Assembly: GCF_039822625.1 (NCBI RefSeq)
Contig: NZ_JBDLLG010000019.1
Span: 43,502 to 107,501 of the forward strand
DNA: 64,000 bases
Source: Marinimicrobium locisalis
GTDB taxonomy: Bacteria; Pseudomonadota; Gammaproteobacteria; Pseudomonadales; Cellvibrionaceae
Reading direction: 5' to 3'
This document shows, piece by piece, positions 8,897 to 18,287 of this stretch. A program made the translations under genes and the position numbers. Under the pieces are notes generated by a model. It did no database searches and was not told the origin of the DNA. It saw only the letters and a program-made list of their open reading frames with translations. Each line of letters begins with the position of its first letter. Within the stretch, counting starts at the first letter, position 1.

Positions 8897-9769
8897 TTAG
8901 CTTTTGGAAGAAGCCTTGACCTGGGCGGCCACTTCATCGGCAAAGTCCACTTCTTCTTTCTCGATACCTTCGCCCACTTCAAAGCGCACAAAGCTCTGAA
9001 TGGCGGCGCTGGCATTAGAGAGCAGCTTGCCCACTTTGACTTCGGGGTCCTTCACGAACGGCTGCTCAACCAAGCTGCCTTCTTTCAGGAACTTATTGAT
9101 ACGGCCCATCATCATCTTTTCGACGATTTCGGCGGGCTTGCCTTCCATGTCCGGCTGAGCCTTGATGATTTCCTTCTCTTTGGCCACGATTTCTTCGGGC
9201 ATATCGTCCGGGTTGATCACCTGGGGGTTAACAGCGGCCACGTGCATGGCCACATCGCGAGCCAGTTCGGCCTCACCGCCTTCAAGCTGAGTGATAACGG
9301 CAATACGATTGTTGGAGTGCACATAACCGTCAATCACGCCGCCTTCAACCACGGCAACACGACGCACGGAGATGTTTTCACCGATTTTTTGAACCAGCGC
9401 TTCGCGCTCGTTTTCCAGCTCGCCGTCCATCAGCGCCGCCACGTCGGTCTGCTTGTCGGCAAAGGCTTTGTCCAGCACTTTCTCAACGAAGGCCATAAAG
9501 CCCGCATCGCGCGCGACAAAGTCGGTTTCGCTGTTAACCTCGATGATAACACCGTAGCTGTTATCGTCGGAGACTTTTACGGACACGATGCCATCCGCAG
9601 CGGTGCGGCCGGCCTTCTTGGCGGCCTTGAGACCACTGGCTTTGCGAAGGTTTTCGATCGCCACATCCACATCACCGTCGGCTTCCTTCAGGGCCTTTTT
9701 ACACTCCATCATGCCGAGCCCGGTGCGCTCGCGCAGCTCCTTAACCATAGACGCAGAAATTGCTGCCAT
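8897..9769 (-). CDS. tsf: Elongation factor Ts
   Basis: EF-Ts is the nucleotide exchange factor for EF-Tu. The N-terminal UBA-like domain carries LRERTGLGMMECKKAL, and the two core subdomains include ARDVAMHVAAVNP. The ATG at 9769 gives MAAISASMVKELRE and 290 residues. The frame is open upstream to 9853, but that part covers the intergenic terminator and is not coding. It lies downstream of rpsB. Confidence 0.96.
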   Translation of the reverse strand: MAAISASMVKELRERTGLGMMECKKALKEADGDVDVAIENLRKASGLKAAKKAGRTAADGIVSVKVSDDNSYGVIIEVNSETDFVARDAGFMAFVEKVLDKAFADKQTDVAALMDGELENEREALVQKIGENISVRRVAVVEGGVIDGYVHSNNRIAVITQLEGGEAELARDVAMHVAAVNPQVINPDDMPEEIVAKEKEIIKAQPDMEGKPAEIVEKMMMGRINKFLKEGSLVEQPFVKDPEVKVGKLLSNASAAIQSFVRFEVGEGIEKEEVDFADEVAAQVKASSKS

Positions 9770-9807
9770 GTCGCTATCCTCTTGAAATAGGTCTGAATCT
9801 TCATTCG

Positions 9808-9841
9808 AAAAAAGGGGGCCGCCGCTTGGCCTGCCCCCTTT
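9808..9841 (-). terminator. Intrinsic terminator/attenuator between rpsB and tsf
   Basis: On the minus strand a 9-bp perfect stem (AAAGGGGGC at 9833-9841, GCCCCCTTT at 9811-9819) with a 13-base loop runs into TTTTTT. Attenuation between rpsB and tsf is known in enterobacteria, where it sets the ratio of S2 to EF-Ts. Partial read-through is the likely role here too. Confidence 0.75.
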
Positions 9842-9888
9842 AATTAGTGCCAATCAGCCCGTCCGGCGCCGATCGGCTGGCACCCGGC

Positions 9889-10632
9889 TTACTCGGAGGC
9901 GGCTTCGCCTTCGGCGGGCACGTACTCGTCTTTGTTCGGCGCGGACTGAGCCTCTTTCGCGCCTTCCAGGCACGCGTCAGCCATGGCGGTCACGTAAAGC
10001 TTGATTGCGCGGATCGCGTCGTCGTTGCCGGGGATGACATAATCGATGTCGTCCGGGTTGCTGTTGGTGTCAACCACACCAATAATCGGCAGGCCCAGCT
10101 TCTTGGCCTCCTGCACGGCGATACCCTCGTGGTCCACATCGACAATGAACAGCGCGTCGGGCAAACCGTTCATATCTTTAATACCACCGATGGAGCGCTC
10201 CAGTTTGTCCATATCGCGAGTGCGAGACAAGGCTTCACGCTTGGTCAGCTTGTCAAAGGTGCCGTCCTGGCTCTGAGCTTCCAGGTCGCGGTAGCGACGA
10301 ATGGAGGCACGGATGGTTTTGTAGTTGGTCAGCATGCCACCGAGCCAGCGGTTGCTGACGTAGGGCATATTGGCCCGCTCGGCCTGTTCTTTGATGGTTT
10401 TCTGAGCGGCACGCTTGGTACCGACGAACAGGACCTTTTTCTTCTGAGCGGCCATTTTTTTGACCACGTCCATCGCCTCGGAGAAGGCGGGAACGGTCTG
10501 TTCCAGGTTGATGATGTGAATCTTGTTGCGGGCACCGAAGATAAAACGGTTCATCTTCGGGTTCCAATAGCGGGTCTGGTGGCCAAAGTGGGCACCAGCC
10601 TGCAGCATATCGCGCATGCTTACTGTAGGCAT
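9889..10632 (-). CDS. rpsB: 30S ribosomal protein S2
   Basis: S2 is a structural protein of the small subunit. The N-terminus (MPTVSMRDMLQAGAHFGHQTRYW) and the KNKIHIINLEQT-like and RWLGGMLTNYKTI segments are diagnostic. The 247 residues include the usual short acidic C-terminal tail. AGGA lies nine bases before the ATG. A structured leader and promoter lie upstream. Confidence 0.97.
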   Translation of the reverse strand: MPTVSMRDMLQAGAHFGHQTRYWNPKMNRFIFGARNKIHIINLEQTVPAFSEAMDVVKKMAAQKKKVLFVGTKRAAQKTIKEQAERANMPYVSNRWLGGMLTNYKTIRASIRRYRDLEAQSQDGTFDKLTKREALSRTRDMDKLERSIGGIKDMNGLPDALFIVDVDHEGIAVQEAKKLGLPIIGVVDTNSNPDDIDYVIPGNDDAIRAIKLYVTAMADACLEGAKEAQSAPNKDEYVPAEGEAASE

Positions 10633-10800
10633 TTTGTCATTCCTGTATATCGGGTTGGGCCTCCATACACCCCGCCAGCCAACCCGCTTGCGGCGGGCAC
10701 CCAGGCTAACGTGCCGGTGTATGTGTGACGTTAAGGTTTCTTAATTCGTTGCCCGTAGGGGCAACTGTTCCGCGGCCGATGCCAGTGGCACTGGCCGCGG
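10633..10800 (-). promoter_or_regulatory. Structured rpsB 5' leader (candidate S2 autoregulatory element)
   Basis: Between the putative promoter and the rpsB ATG, the transcript contains two strong hairpins. One has CCGCGGCC / GGCCGCGG arms at 10770-10777 and 10793-10800 with an inner GCCA/TGGC pairing. The other is TTGCCC-loop-GGGCAA at 10749-10764. S2 is known to repress its own operon through the rpsB leader in gammaproteobacteria. That this leader does the same is inferred from position and structure only. Confidence 0.5.
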
Positions 10801-10808
10801 AGCCGCGC

Positions 10809-10837
10809 TTTATACCATAATTCAGGTTACAGTGGAA
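10809..10837 (-). promoter_or_regulatory. Putative sigma-70 promoter of rpsB-tsf
   Basis: Minus-strand TTCCAC (-35, 10832-10837) and TATAAA (-10, 10809-10814) are separated by exactly 17 bases. They lie just upstream of the rpsB leader hairpins. The -35 matches the consensus at three positions, the -10 at five. Confidence 0.45.
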
Positions 10838-10952
10838 CCCGCCGCCTTGCTCCTGAGCGGCACTTAAGGTCTAATAGTCAACCTGACTCAAAAGGGCCCC
10901 TGACGGCCCCGCACACCACAGAACACCTCAATACATAGGACAAAGACCCACT

Positions 10953-12137
10953 ATGAAAGAAACATGGCGCTGGTTCGGCCCTCAGGATACAGTCACTCTG
11001 GAACAAATCGCCCAGGCGGGGGCCACCGGTGTGGTGACCGCTCTGCACGAGATCCCCACCGGTGAGCCGTGGCCGCTAGAGGCCATCCTGGAACGCAAGG
11101 CCATGATCGAAGCCAAGGGGCTCGAATGGACCGTTGTGGAAAGCGTGCCCCTGCACAATGACATCAAAACCCGCAGCGGTGATTACCAACGACACCTCGA
11201 AAACTACCGCGAGACACTGCGCAACCTGGCCGAGGCCGGTATTTACGACGTTTGCTACAACTTTATGCCCGTGGTGGACTGGACCCGCACCAACCTCGAC
11301 TACGCCCTACCCGACCAGAGCCGGGCCCTGCGCTTCGAAATGGCGGACTTCGCCGCCTACGACATTCATATCCTGCGCCGGGAAAACGCCGAACAGAGCT
11401 ACACGCCCGAGATTCGTCAGCGGGCGGCGGAGCGCTTCGCGGCAATGACGGTCGAGGCGCAACAACAGCTGGAAAAGAACATCATCGCCGGTCTGCCCGG
11501 CGGCGAGGGCTCTTACACCCGGGAGGGCATCCGCGCGGCCATTGCCCAATTCATCGCCCTCGGAGAGCGGGGAATGCGCGCCAACCTGTTTGCCTTTCTG
11601 GAAGACGTGATCCCGGTGGCCGAATCAGTTGGGCTTCGTCTGGCCATTCACCCGGACGACCCTCCCTTCTCGCTGTTCGGGCTACCCCGCGTCGTATCCA
11701 CCGCCGCCGATGCCCGCGCGCTGCTCGAGGCCGTGCCCAGCGAAGCCAACGGCCTGACCCTCTGCGCGGGCTCTTACGGGGCGCGGGCGGACAACGATTT
11801 GGTGGAAATGGCCCGGGAGTTTGGGTCCCGCATCTATTTTGTACACCTGCGCAACATCACGCGTGAGCCGGACGGCTCTTTTTACGAGTCGGACCACCTG
11901 GGCGGCGACAACGACATGGTGGGCCTAATCCAGGCCCTGCTTCAGGAAGAGCGCAAGCGCCAGGCCGACCAACGCCCTCTGCCACCCATCCCGATGCGCC
12001 CGGACCACGGCCATCTAATGGGCGAGGAAATCGGCCGAGCGGGAATCAACCCAGGCTACTCTTATGCCGGCCGAATGAAGGGCCTGGCGGAACTTCGCGG
12101 CGTTATGCACGCGCTTGAGCATCTCGCCCCGGCTTGA
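10953..12137 (+). CDS. uxuA: Mannonate dehydratase
   Basis: UxuA dehydrates D-mannonate to 2-keto-3-deoxygluconate in hexuronate breakdown (glucuronate, and by extension alginate- or xylan-derived uronates). The 394-residue protein matches the family from MKETWRWFGP onward, with AIHPDDPP, LCAGSYGAR, YFVHLRN and the PDHGHLMG metal/active-site region. It stands alone: no uxuB, uxaC or kdgK is nearby. It lies, with the next gene, between rpsB and map, which are usually adjacent and divergent. The ribosome-binding site is weak, with AGGA 13 bases before the ATG. Confidence 0.95.
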   Translation: MKETWRWFGPQDTVTLEQIAQAGATGVVTALHEIPTGEPWPLEAILERKAMIEAKGLEWTVVESVPLHNDIKTRSGDYQRHLENYRETLRNLAEAGIYDVCYNFMPVVDWTRTNLDYALPDQSRALRFEMADFAAYDIHILRRENAEQSYTPEIRQRAAERFAAMTVEAQQQLEKNIIAGLPGGEGSYTREGIRAAIAQFIALGERGMRANLFAFLEDVIPVAESVGLRLAIHPDDPPFSLFGLPRVVSTAADARALLEAVPSEANGLTLCAGSYGARADNDLVEMAREFGSRIYFVHLRNITREPDGSFYESDHLGGDNDMVGLIQALLQEERKRQADQRPLPPIPMRPDHGHLMGEEIGRAGINPGYSYAGRMKGLAELRGVMHALEHLAPA

Positions 12138-12183
12138 TCGGGGCGCGGGCCTCTGACGGGCTTCATTATTGCCCCCCCCCCTG

Positions 12184-12205
12184 CTGCGAGCCGCCGCGCT
12201 CGCAG
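12184..12205 (+). terminator. GC-rich hairpin downstream of uxuA
   Basis: CTGCGAGC (12184-12191) and GCTCGCAG (12198-12205) form an 8-bp perfect stem with a 6-base loop, 47 bases after the uxuA stop. No T-tract follows, so terminator function is uncertain. A run of ten C (12172-12181) lies immediately before it. Confidence 0.35.
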
Positions 12206-12382
12206 CGAACTCCCCCGCTTATATCGGTGTCAGACCGCCACAGGAAGTTCCGGACGTCGGTTGGCAACCATCGGCACTGACCGTATGCTGCTGAAAGAAC
12301 GCCACTCATACAGAAGGGGGAGTCACTTCATGGCGACAAGCTCCGAGCCTCCCGCTTGGTTCCTTAAGGAGGGAAAGCGCTA

Positions 12383-14299
12383 ATGCCCGCCAGCAATCGT
12401 CATCTCGGCCCGGAGGTTTTCGAGGGCTGCGAAGCGCTCGCTGACACCCTCATTGATCGGCTGGAAAAGAGGCTGGTTGTGGGGCTACCTCTGGGGCTCG
12501 GCAAGGCAAACCACTTGATCAACGCCCTGTATCGGCGTGCTTGCGCCGACCCCAGCATCGAGCTGACAATCTTTACTGCCTTGACCCTGGAAGCCCCCAC
12601 CGCCGGCAGCGAATTGCAGCGACGCTTTCTCGGGCCGGTTTCCGAGCGGCTGTTCGACGGCTATCCGGCGCTTGATTACGCCAGCGCCCTGCGCCGAGGC
12701 AACCTTCCCAGCAACATCACCGTGCGCGACTTCTATTTTCAAGCCGGCGCCTGGCTGAGCAGCCCCTTGGCTCAGCAAAACTATACCTCGATCAACTACA
12801 CCCAGGCACTGGACGCTCTGCTGCGCGCCGACGTTAACCTGATTTTACAACTGGTCGCCCCTCCGGGCGCCGACAACGCCGGCCGCTACAGCCTGAGCTG
12901 CAACCCGGACATCAGCGCCGAGTTGCTCGATCGCCGCCGCTCGGACCAGATCAGCCTGATCAGCGTCGGCCAAATAAACAGCAATCTGCCCTTTCTGGGG
13001 GGCGAGGCCGATCGGCCAGAAAGCGATTTCGACTACCTACTGCAACACCCGCAGTACGAATTTCCATTGTTCACGCCACCACATAAGCCGGTCTCGAGCA
13101 CCGACTACGCCATCGGTCTGCAAGTGGCGGGCCTGGTACCCGATGGCGGCACCCTTCAAATCGGCATCGGCTCCATTGGCGACGCCATCGCCCACGGCTT
13201 ATTGCTGCGCCAAAGCCACAATGATGAATACCGGCAATTGCTCAAACCATTGCTCAAGGGCCAGAACGAGCCCGAGGGCCTGCTGCATTGGGACCGTTTT
13301 GACAAAGGGCTTTACGGGCTGACCGAGATGCTGGTGGAAGGATTCCTGGCGCTGATCAAGGCCGGCGTCATCAGTCGGCGCGTAGGCGGCGCCCTGGTGC
13401 ATGGCGCATTTTATGTCGGCAGCCCGGTGTTCTACCAACTGCTGGCGGAACTTCCCCCCGAGGCCCGCGAGGGCATCGCCATGATGCCCGTGTCCTTTAC
13501 CAATGAACTCTACGACAGCACACCGCTTCGGCCCGGCGATTCGACCCTGGGCTTGGAGGCGGAAAAACGCTCCGCGCGCACCGGCGCTCGCTTTATTAAC
13601 AGCGCCATGATGGTCACTCTCACCGGGGCGGTCGTTTCCGACGGCCTGGAGGACGGGCGCGTAGTCAGTGGTGTCGGCGGCCAGTACAATTTTGTGGCCC
13701 AAGCTTTCGCGCTGCCCGACGCCCGCGCGATTATCACGCTGCCCGCCACCAGGACCAAAGCCAGCAAGGTCCATTCAAACATCGTCTGGCAATACGGTCA
13801 CACCACCCTGCCCCGTCACCTGCGCGACATCGTCGTGACCGAGTACGGAATAGCTGATTTACGCGACAAGAGCGACGCCGAAGTGATCGCCGAGCTCATT
13901 AAAATCGCCGACTCCCGTTTTCAGGACGAACTCGCGCAAAAAGCCAAAGCGGCCGGCAAACTGCCCCGGGACTATCAAGTGCCCTCGGCGTGGCGCAATA
14001 ACACGCCCGAGCGAATCCGTTCGGCGCTCAAGCGCAGTGGCCACGAGGCTCTCTTGCCGGCCTTCCCCCTGGGCAGCGGCCTGACCGAGACCGAGGAGCA
14101 AGTGGCCCAGGCCCTGGCGAAGCTGGCTCCCCAGGTGGGCAACTGGCCAGGCCTGATGCGCCTGGCCCTCACAGGCCTGCGTCGGCCGGTTTCCGAGCCC
14201 ATGCGGGCCGGCCTAGAGCGTATGGCTCTGCGCCGCCCCCGCAGCCTTAAGGAGCGCTTCTACCAGGCGCTACTAAAGGCCACGCTCGACGATATATAG
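12383..14299 (+). CDS. Acetyl-CoA hydrolase/transferase family protein
   Basis: This family moves CoA between acyl-CoA and carboxylates, or hydrolyses acetyl-CoA. At 638 residues the protein is longer than the common form (about 430-500). Recognisable parts are the GLPLGLGKANHLINAL start, LQIGIGSIGDAIAHGLL in the middle and, in the C-terminal domain, VVSGVGGQYNFVAQAF and VTEYGIADLRDKSD. The extra length is roughly 250 residues inserted in or before the central domain, typical of a gammaproteobacterial subgroup. AAGGAGGGAAAGC gives a strong ribosome-binding site. The true acyl substrate cannot be read from sequence. Confidence 0.88.
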   Translation: MPASNRHLGPEVFEGCEALADTLIDRLEKRLVVGLPLGLGKANHLINALYRRACADPSIELTIFTALTLEAPTAGSELQRRFLGPVSERLFDGYPALDYASALRRGNLPSNITVRDFYFQAGAWLSSPLAQQNYTSINYTQALDALLRADVNLILQLVAPPGADNAGRYSLSCNPDISAELLDRRRSDQISLISVGQINSNLPFLGGEADRPESDFDYLLQHPQYEFPLFTPPHKPVSSTDYAIGLQVAGLVPDGGTLQIGIGSIGDAIAHGLLLRQSHNDEYRQLLKPLLKGQNEPEGLLHWDRFDKGLYGLTEMLVEGFLALIKAGVISRRVGGALVHGAFYVGSPVFYQLLAELPPEAREGIAMMPVSFTNELYDSTPLRPGDSTLGLEAEKRSARTGARFINSAMMVTLTGAVVSDGLEDGRVVSGVGGQYNFVAQAFALPDARAIITLPATRTKASKVHSNIVWQYGHTTLPRHLRDIVVTEYGIADLRDKSDAEVIAELIKIADSRFQDELAQKAKAAGKLPRDYQVPSAWRNNTPERIRSALKRSGHEALLPAFPLGSGLTETEEQVAQALAKLAPQVGNWPGLMRLALTGLRRPVSEPMRAGLERMALRRPRSLKERFYQALLKATLDDI

Positions 14300-14413
14300 G
14301 CGACACGCCCGGCGGACGCTGCCCTTGTAGCGCACTCCCCCGGCAAGATCACTGTCGGACCCAGCGCAGATCGTTTAGAATGCGATTTTTGTTCCCAGAA
14401 TCAGCGAGAAGAC

Positions 14414-15184
14414 ATGTCTGTCAGCATCAAAAGCCCGGAAGAAATCGAGAAAATGCGCGTCGCCGGCCGAATGGCGGCAGAAGTGCTGGAAATGATCGAG
14501 CCCCATGTTCAGCCCGGCGTCACCACTGGCGAGCTGGACCGCATCTGTCACGACTATATCGTCAATGAACAGAAGGCCATCCCCGCCTGCCTGAACTACC
14601 GGGGTTTTCCCAAATCGATCTGCACCTCCATCAATCAGGTGGTCTGCCACGGGATTCCCACTGAGAAGAAAACCCTGAAAAACGGCGATATCGTCAACAT
14701 TGATGTCACCGTCATCGTCGACGGCTATCACGGGGACACCAGCAAAATGTACTTTGTGGGCAAGCGTCTGCCCCATGCCGAACGCTTGGTAGCGGTCACT
14801 CAGGAGTGCCTGTACAAGGGTATTGAGATGGTCAAACCGGGCACCACGCTCGGCGACATCGGTAACGCGATCCAGCAACACGCCGAGGCCAATCACTATT
14901 CGGTGGTGCGGGAGTACTGCGGCCACGGTATCGGCACAGTGTTCCATGAAGAGCCGCAGGTTCTGCACTACGGCCGCCCCAACACCGGCCTGGAACTCAA
15001 AGAGGGCATGACGTTCACCATCGAGCCCATGATCAACGCCGGCAAGCGCCACACAAAAACCAAGCCCGACGGCTGGACCGTGGAAACCAAAGACGGTCGC
15101 CTCTCCGCCCAATGGGAACACACCCTGGCGGTGACCAAAGACGGTGTCGAGGTCCTGACCGCCCGGCAAGAGGAAAGCTTTTAA
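14414..15184 (+). CDS. map: Methionine aminopeptidase, type I
   Basis: Map removes the initiator Met from nascent proteins and uses two divalent metals. The 256-residue product is a type Ia enzyme with no N-terminal extension. Metal ligands are visible in NIDVTVIVDGYHGDTSKM (two Asp), GHGIGTVFHEEP (His), TFTIEPMI (Glu) and the C-terminal SAQWEHTLAVT (Glu). glnD begins 2 bases after its stop. In most relatives map sits directly opposite rpsB; here about 3.6 kb lies between them. Confidence 0.96.
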   Translation: MSVSIKSPEEIEKMRVAGRMAAEVLEMIEPHVQPGVTTGELDRICHDYIVNEQKAIPACLNYRGFPKSICTSINQVVCHGIPTEKKTLKNGDIVNIDVTVIVDGYHGDTSKMYFVGKRLPHAERLVAVTQECLYKGIEMVKPGTTLGDIGNAIQQHAEANHYSVVREYCGHGIGTVFHEEPQVLHYGRPNTGLELKEGMTFTIEPMINAGKRHTKTKPDGWTVETKDGRLSAQWEHTLAVTKDGVEVLTARQEESF

Positions 15185-15186
15185 CC

Positions 15187-17898
15187 ATGGATATGGTGGC
15201 GGTCCCCTACTTCGAACGACCCCTCTTCTTTTTTGACCAGGCCCGGTTCCGACGGGCGCTTGAAGAAAAGCCGGTTATCACCGTATTCAAGGACGCCATC
15301 GCCGCCGCCAACCGGCAGTTCGACGCCCGTTTTCGCGAGGGCGAAGACATTCGCGCTCTCGTTCGCGAGCGCGCGCTGTTTGTCGATTGCATGGTCCACT
15401 ACGCCTGGCACCAACACCGCTGGCCCCTGGGCATTAGCCTGGAAGCGGTGGGCGGCTACGGGCGCGGCGAATTGCACCCGCACTCGGACATCGACTTGCT
15501 GCTACTGACCGGCAACCACAACACTCGCCAGCGCTGCCAGGGTCAGATCGAGCACCTGCTCACCTTTCTGTGGGATATCGGCCTGGAGATCGGCCACAGC
15601 GTGCGGACCCTGGAAGAGTGCGTAGGCTACGCCCGCGACGACATCACCGTCGCCACCAACCTCATGGAATCCCGAACGCTTGAGGGCGACAGTTCGCTAC
15701 GCATTCAACTGATGCAGGAAACCGCCCCGGACCAGCTTTGGCCCGCGGATGACTTTTTTCGGGCCAAGTGGCAGGAACAGATCGCGCGTCACCAGAAGTA
15801 CAACGACACCGAATACAACCTGGAGCCCAACATCAAAAATGCGCCGGGCGGGCTGCGCGATATTCAGATGATCAGCTGGGTGGCCAAGCGCTACTTTCAG
15901 GTGCGCACCCTGACCCAACTGGAAGGGAAAGGTTTCTTTACCGAGGAGGAGTTCTCTCTGCTGCGCAGTGGCGAAGAATTCCTCTGGAGAGTTCGCTACG
16001 GCCTCCACTTGATTGCCGGACGGGCCGAAGAGCGACTACTGTTCGATCACCAGCGCGAACTGGCTGCCATGTTTGGTTACCGAGACAACAGCGAAAACCT
16101 GGCGGTGGAGCAGTTCATGCACCGCTACTACCGGCTGGTAATGTCCCTGCGGGAGCTCAATGACGTACTGCTCCAGTTCTTACACGAGGTAATTTTGCAG
16201 CGGGGCCGGAACAAAAACGTAACGGCTTTGAACGAACGTTTCCAGCTCCGGGACCGCTACATCGAAGCGGCCCATATTTACGTTTTCGAGGAAAACCCCT
16301 CCGCCTTGCTCGAGATTTTCGTGCTCATGGCCAAGCACCCGGAAATTGAAGGGGTTCGGGCTTCCACCATCCGGCTAATGCGCGAGAGTCGTCACCTGAT
16401 CGACAACGCCTATCGGCGCGACCCGGAAAATACCCGGCTGTTTCTGGAGCTGTTCAGCCACCCGGCCGGCTTGGTCGAGCAACTCAAGCGGATGTCCCGC
16501 TACGGCATTCTGGGCCTCTATCTGCCCGAATTCGGCCAGGTCACCGGCCAGATGCAGCACGATCTTTTCCACATCTACACGGTGGATGCCCACACCCTGA
16601 AGGTCATGCAGAATATGTGTGACTTCCTCAAACCCAGCGCCAAGGAAGACTTCCCCATTGCCGCTCACGTGATAAAGCAACTGCCCAAACCGGAGCTGCT
16701 TTACATTGCTGGGCTATACCACGACATCGCCAAGGGCCGCGGCGGGGACCACTCCATCCTGGGCGCCGTGGACGCGGAAGACTTCTGCCTGCGTCACGGC
16801 CTCTCGCCCCGGGAGACGCGGCTGGTATGCTGGCTGGTGGAACACCACCTGCTGATGTCCACCGTGGCGCAGAAGCAGGACATCTCCGACCCCGATGTAA
16901 TCCACGATTTCGCCCTGCGAATCGGCGATCAGCAGCGTCTGGATTATTTGTACAGCCTGACGGTGGCGGACATCAACGGCACCAATAAGGAGCTGTGGAA
17001 CACCTGGCGCGCAAGCCTGATGCGTCACCTGTACCTGGAAACCAAGCGTGCTCTTCGCCGGGGACTGGAAAACAACATCGACAAACACGAACTGATCGAG
17101 GAAACCCAGCAGTCCGCTCTGCGCAAGCTCGAGCGCAAGGGCATCGACTGGGCCACGGCCTGGAACCTCTGGTCGGACATGGGTGAAGAATACTTTATGC
17201 GCGAAACGGCGCTGGATATTGCTTGGCACAGCGAGGCGATGATTCAGCACCGAGACGACACGCCTCTGATTCTGATTAAGAAGACCACCAACCGGGAGCT
17301 GGAGGGGGCCACGCAAATTTTCGTGCGCAGCAAGGGCCGCAAGAATGTGTTTGCGGCGGTGGCCACGGCGTTGGATCAGTTGAACCTGAATATTCAGGAT
17401 GCTCGCATTTATAATTCCGACAGCGGTTATACGGTGGATACGTTTTTTGTGCTGAACCAGGATGGAGAGCCGTTGGGGGATGACCCTAAGGTATTGCGGC
17501 ACATTCAGAATACGCTGTTGGAGGAGCTGCGTCTGGTGGATGATTATTCGGAGGTGATCAGCCGCCGAACGCCGCGCCGGATGAAGCATTTTACGATGCC
17601 AACGCGCACGAGTTTGAGCAATGATATGATCAGCGGTTATACGGTGCTGGAGGTGATCAGTCCGGACCGGCCGGGGTTGTTGGCATGTATTGGGCGGATT
17701 TTTTTGCAGTTCGATGTGATGCTGCAAAATGCCAAGATTGCCACCCTGGGTGAGCGGGTGGAGGATGTGTTTTTTATTACGGATAACGATGGTGAGCCAT
17801 TGAGTGACCCGGCGCTGTGTGAGTCTCTACAACAGGAGATTTGCGAGCAGCTGGATAAGCGCGCCACGAAAACATCTTCCTCCGTTGTGAACTTATAA
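15187..17898 (+). CDS. glnD: Bifunctional uridylyltransferase / uridylyl-removing enzyme (PII sensor)
   Basis: GlnD senses glutamine and adds or removes UMP on PII proteins, which sets nitrogen assimilation. Domain order in the 903-residue protein: nucleotidyltransferase with GGYGRGELHPHSDIDLLLL (catalytic Asp pair), a helical linker, an HD hydrolase domain (LYHDIAKGRGGDHS), and two C-terminal ACT domains (VFAAVATALDQLNLNIQDAR and SPDRPGLLACIGRIFL) that bind glutamine. The ATG at 15187, just after map, is chosen over the upstream frame, which lies inside map. Codon use in the last 500 bases is noticeably less C-biased than in the rest. Confidence 0.96.
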   Translation: MDMVAVPYFERPLFFFDQARFRRALEEKPVITVFKDAIAAANRQFDARFREGEDIRALVRERALFVDCMVHYAWHQHRWPLGISLEAVGGYGRGELHPHSDIDLLLLTGNHNTRQRCQGQIEHLLTFLWDIGLEIGHSVRTLEECVGYARDDITVATNLMESRTLEGDSSLRIQLMQETAPDQLWPADDFFRAKWQEQIARHQKYNDTEYNLEPNIKNAPGGLRDIQMISWVAKRYFQVRTLTQLEGKGFFTEEEFSLLRSGEEFLWRVRYGLHLIAGRAEERLLFDHQRELAAMFGYRDNSENLAVEQFMHRYYRLVMSLRELNDVLLQFLHEVILQRGRNKNVTALNERFQLRDRYIEAAHIYVFEENPSALLEIFVLMAKHPEIEGVRASTIRLMRESRHLIDNAYRRDPENTRLFLELFSHPAGLVEQLKRMSRYGILGLYLPEFGQVTGQMQHDLFHIYTVDAHTLKVMQNMCDFLKPSAKEDFPIAAHVIKQLPKPELLYIAGLYHDIAKGRGGDHSILGAVDAEDFCLRHGLSPRETRLVCWLVEHHLLMSTVAQKQDISDPDVIHDFALRIGDQQRLDYLYSLTVADINGTNKELWNTWRASLMRHLYLETKRALRRGLENNIDKHELIEETQQSALRKLERKGIDWATAWNLWSDMGEEYFMRETALDIAWHSEAMIQHRDDTPLILIKKTTNRELEGATQIFVRSKGRKNVFAAVATALDQLNLNIQDARIYNSDSGYTVDTFFVLNQDGEPLGDDPKVLRHIQNTLLEELRLVDDYSEVISRRTPRRMKHFTMPTRTSLSNDMISGYTVLEVISPDRPGLLACIGRIFLQFDVMLQNAKIATLGERVEDVFFITDNDGEPLSDPALCESLQQEICEQLDKRATKTSSSVVNL

Positions 17899-17940
17899 TT
17901 TGGAAGCTGTGCCATTAGGAGTTATGCCACTAGACGGACC

Positions 17941-18145
17941 GGCGGATGCGGGGTATACCGGTTGGAGACCCGCCGTGAACCCATGACGTGAAGGGATTCA
18001 CTAATGCCGCGATGGCATGGATGCCAAAGAGCGGCCCCTGGGGGCTTCTCATCGGCATCCATGCCTCGGCTTTGGCTTCCTGCGTCGCCCTAACACCTAC
18101 ATCCATGTAGGCGTCAGAGAGTCTCTTAACGGTATACCCTCCGCC
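17941..18145 (+). repeat. Intergenic palindromic repeat, copy A
   Basis: The element is bounded by imperfect inverted ends (GGCGGATGCGGGGTATACC at 17941-17959 and GGTATACCCTCCGCC at 18131-18145). Inside is the core shared with copies C and D: GACCCGCCGTGAACCCAT, then GGGGGCTTCTCATCGGCATC and CATGCCTCGGC. About 50 bases separate the two halves of the core here, unlike in the other copies. It begins 43 bases after glnD. No ORF of note is inside. The family is probably a dispersed extragenic repeat and may also end transcription. Confidence 0.7.
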
Positions 18146-18287
18146 TACCTCAGTGCCAACGAATTGCGATGTTTACGTAGGGTGCGGTAAGGCCGAAGGC
18201 CGCCACCCACCGCAGCAAGCCACGCAAGGTATGGAAGACGAAAGTCCCAAAGCGCTTGACTGCCATTCGGTGAAGTTTTGGCACTGA

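Noticed and set aside
12172..12181. Run of ten C as a phase-variation tract
   Set aside because: It lies between genes, 35 bases after uxuA and 200 bases before the next start, not in a promoter spacer or reading frame. More likely neutral or a sequencing-prone spot.
16714..17727. 337-codon minus-strand open frame
   Set aside because: Antisense to glnD, whose HD and ACT domains are intact on the plus strand.
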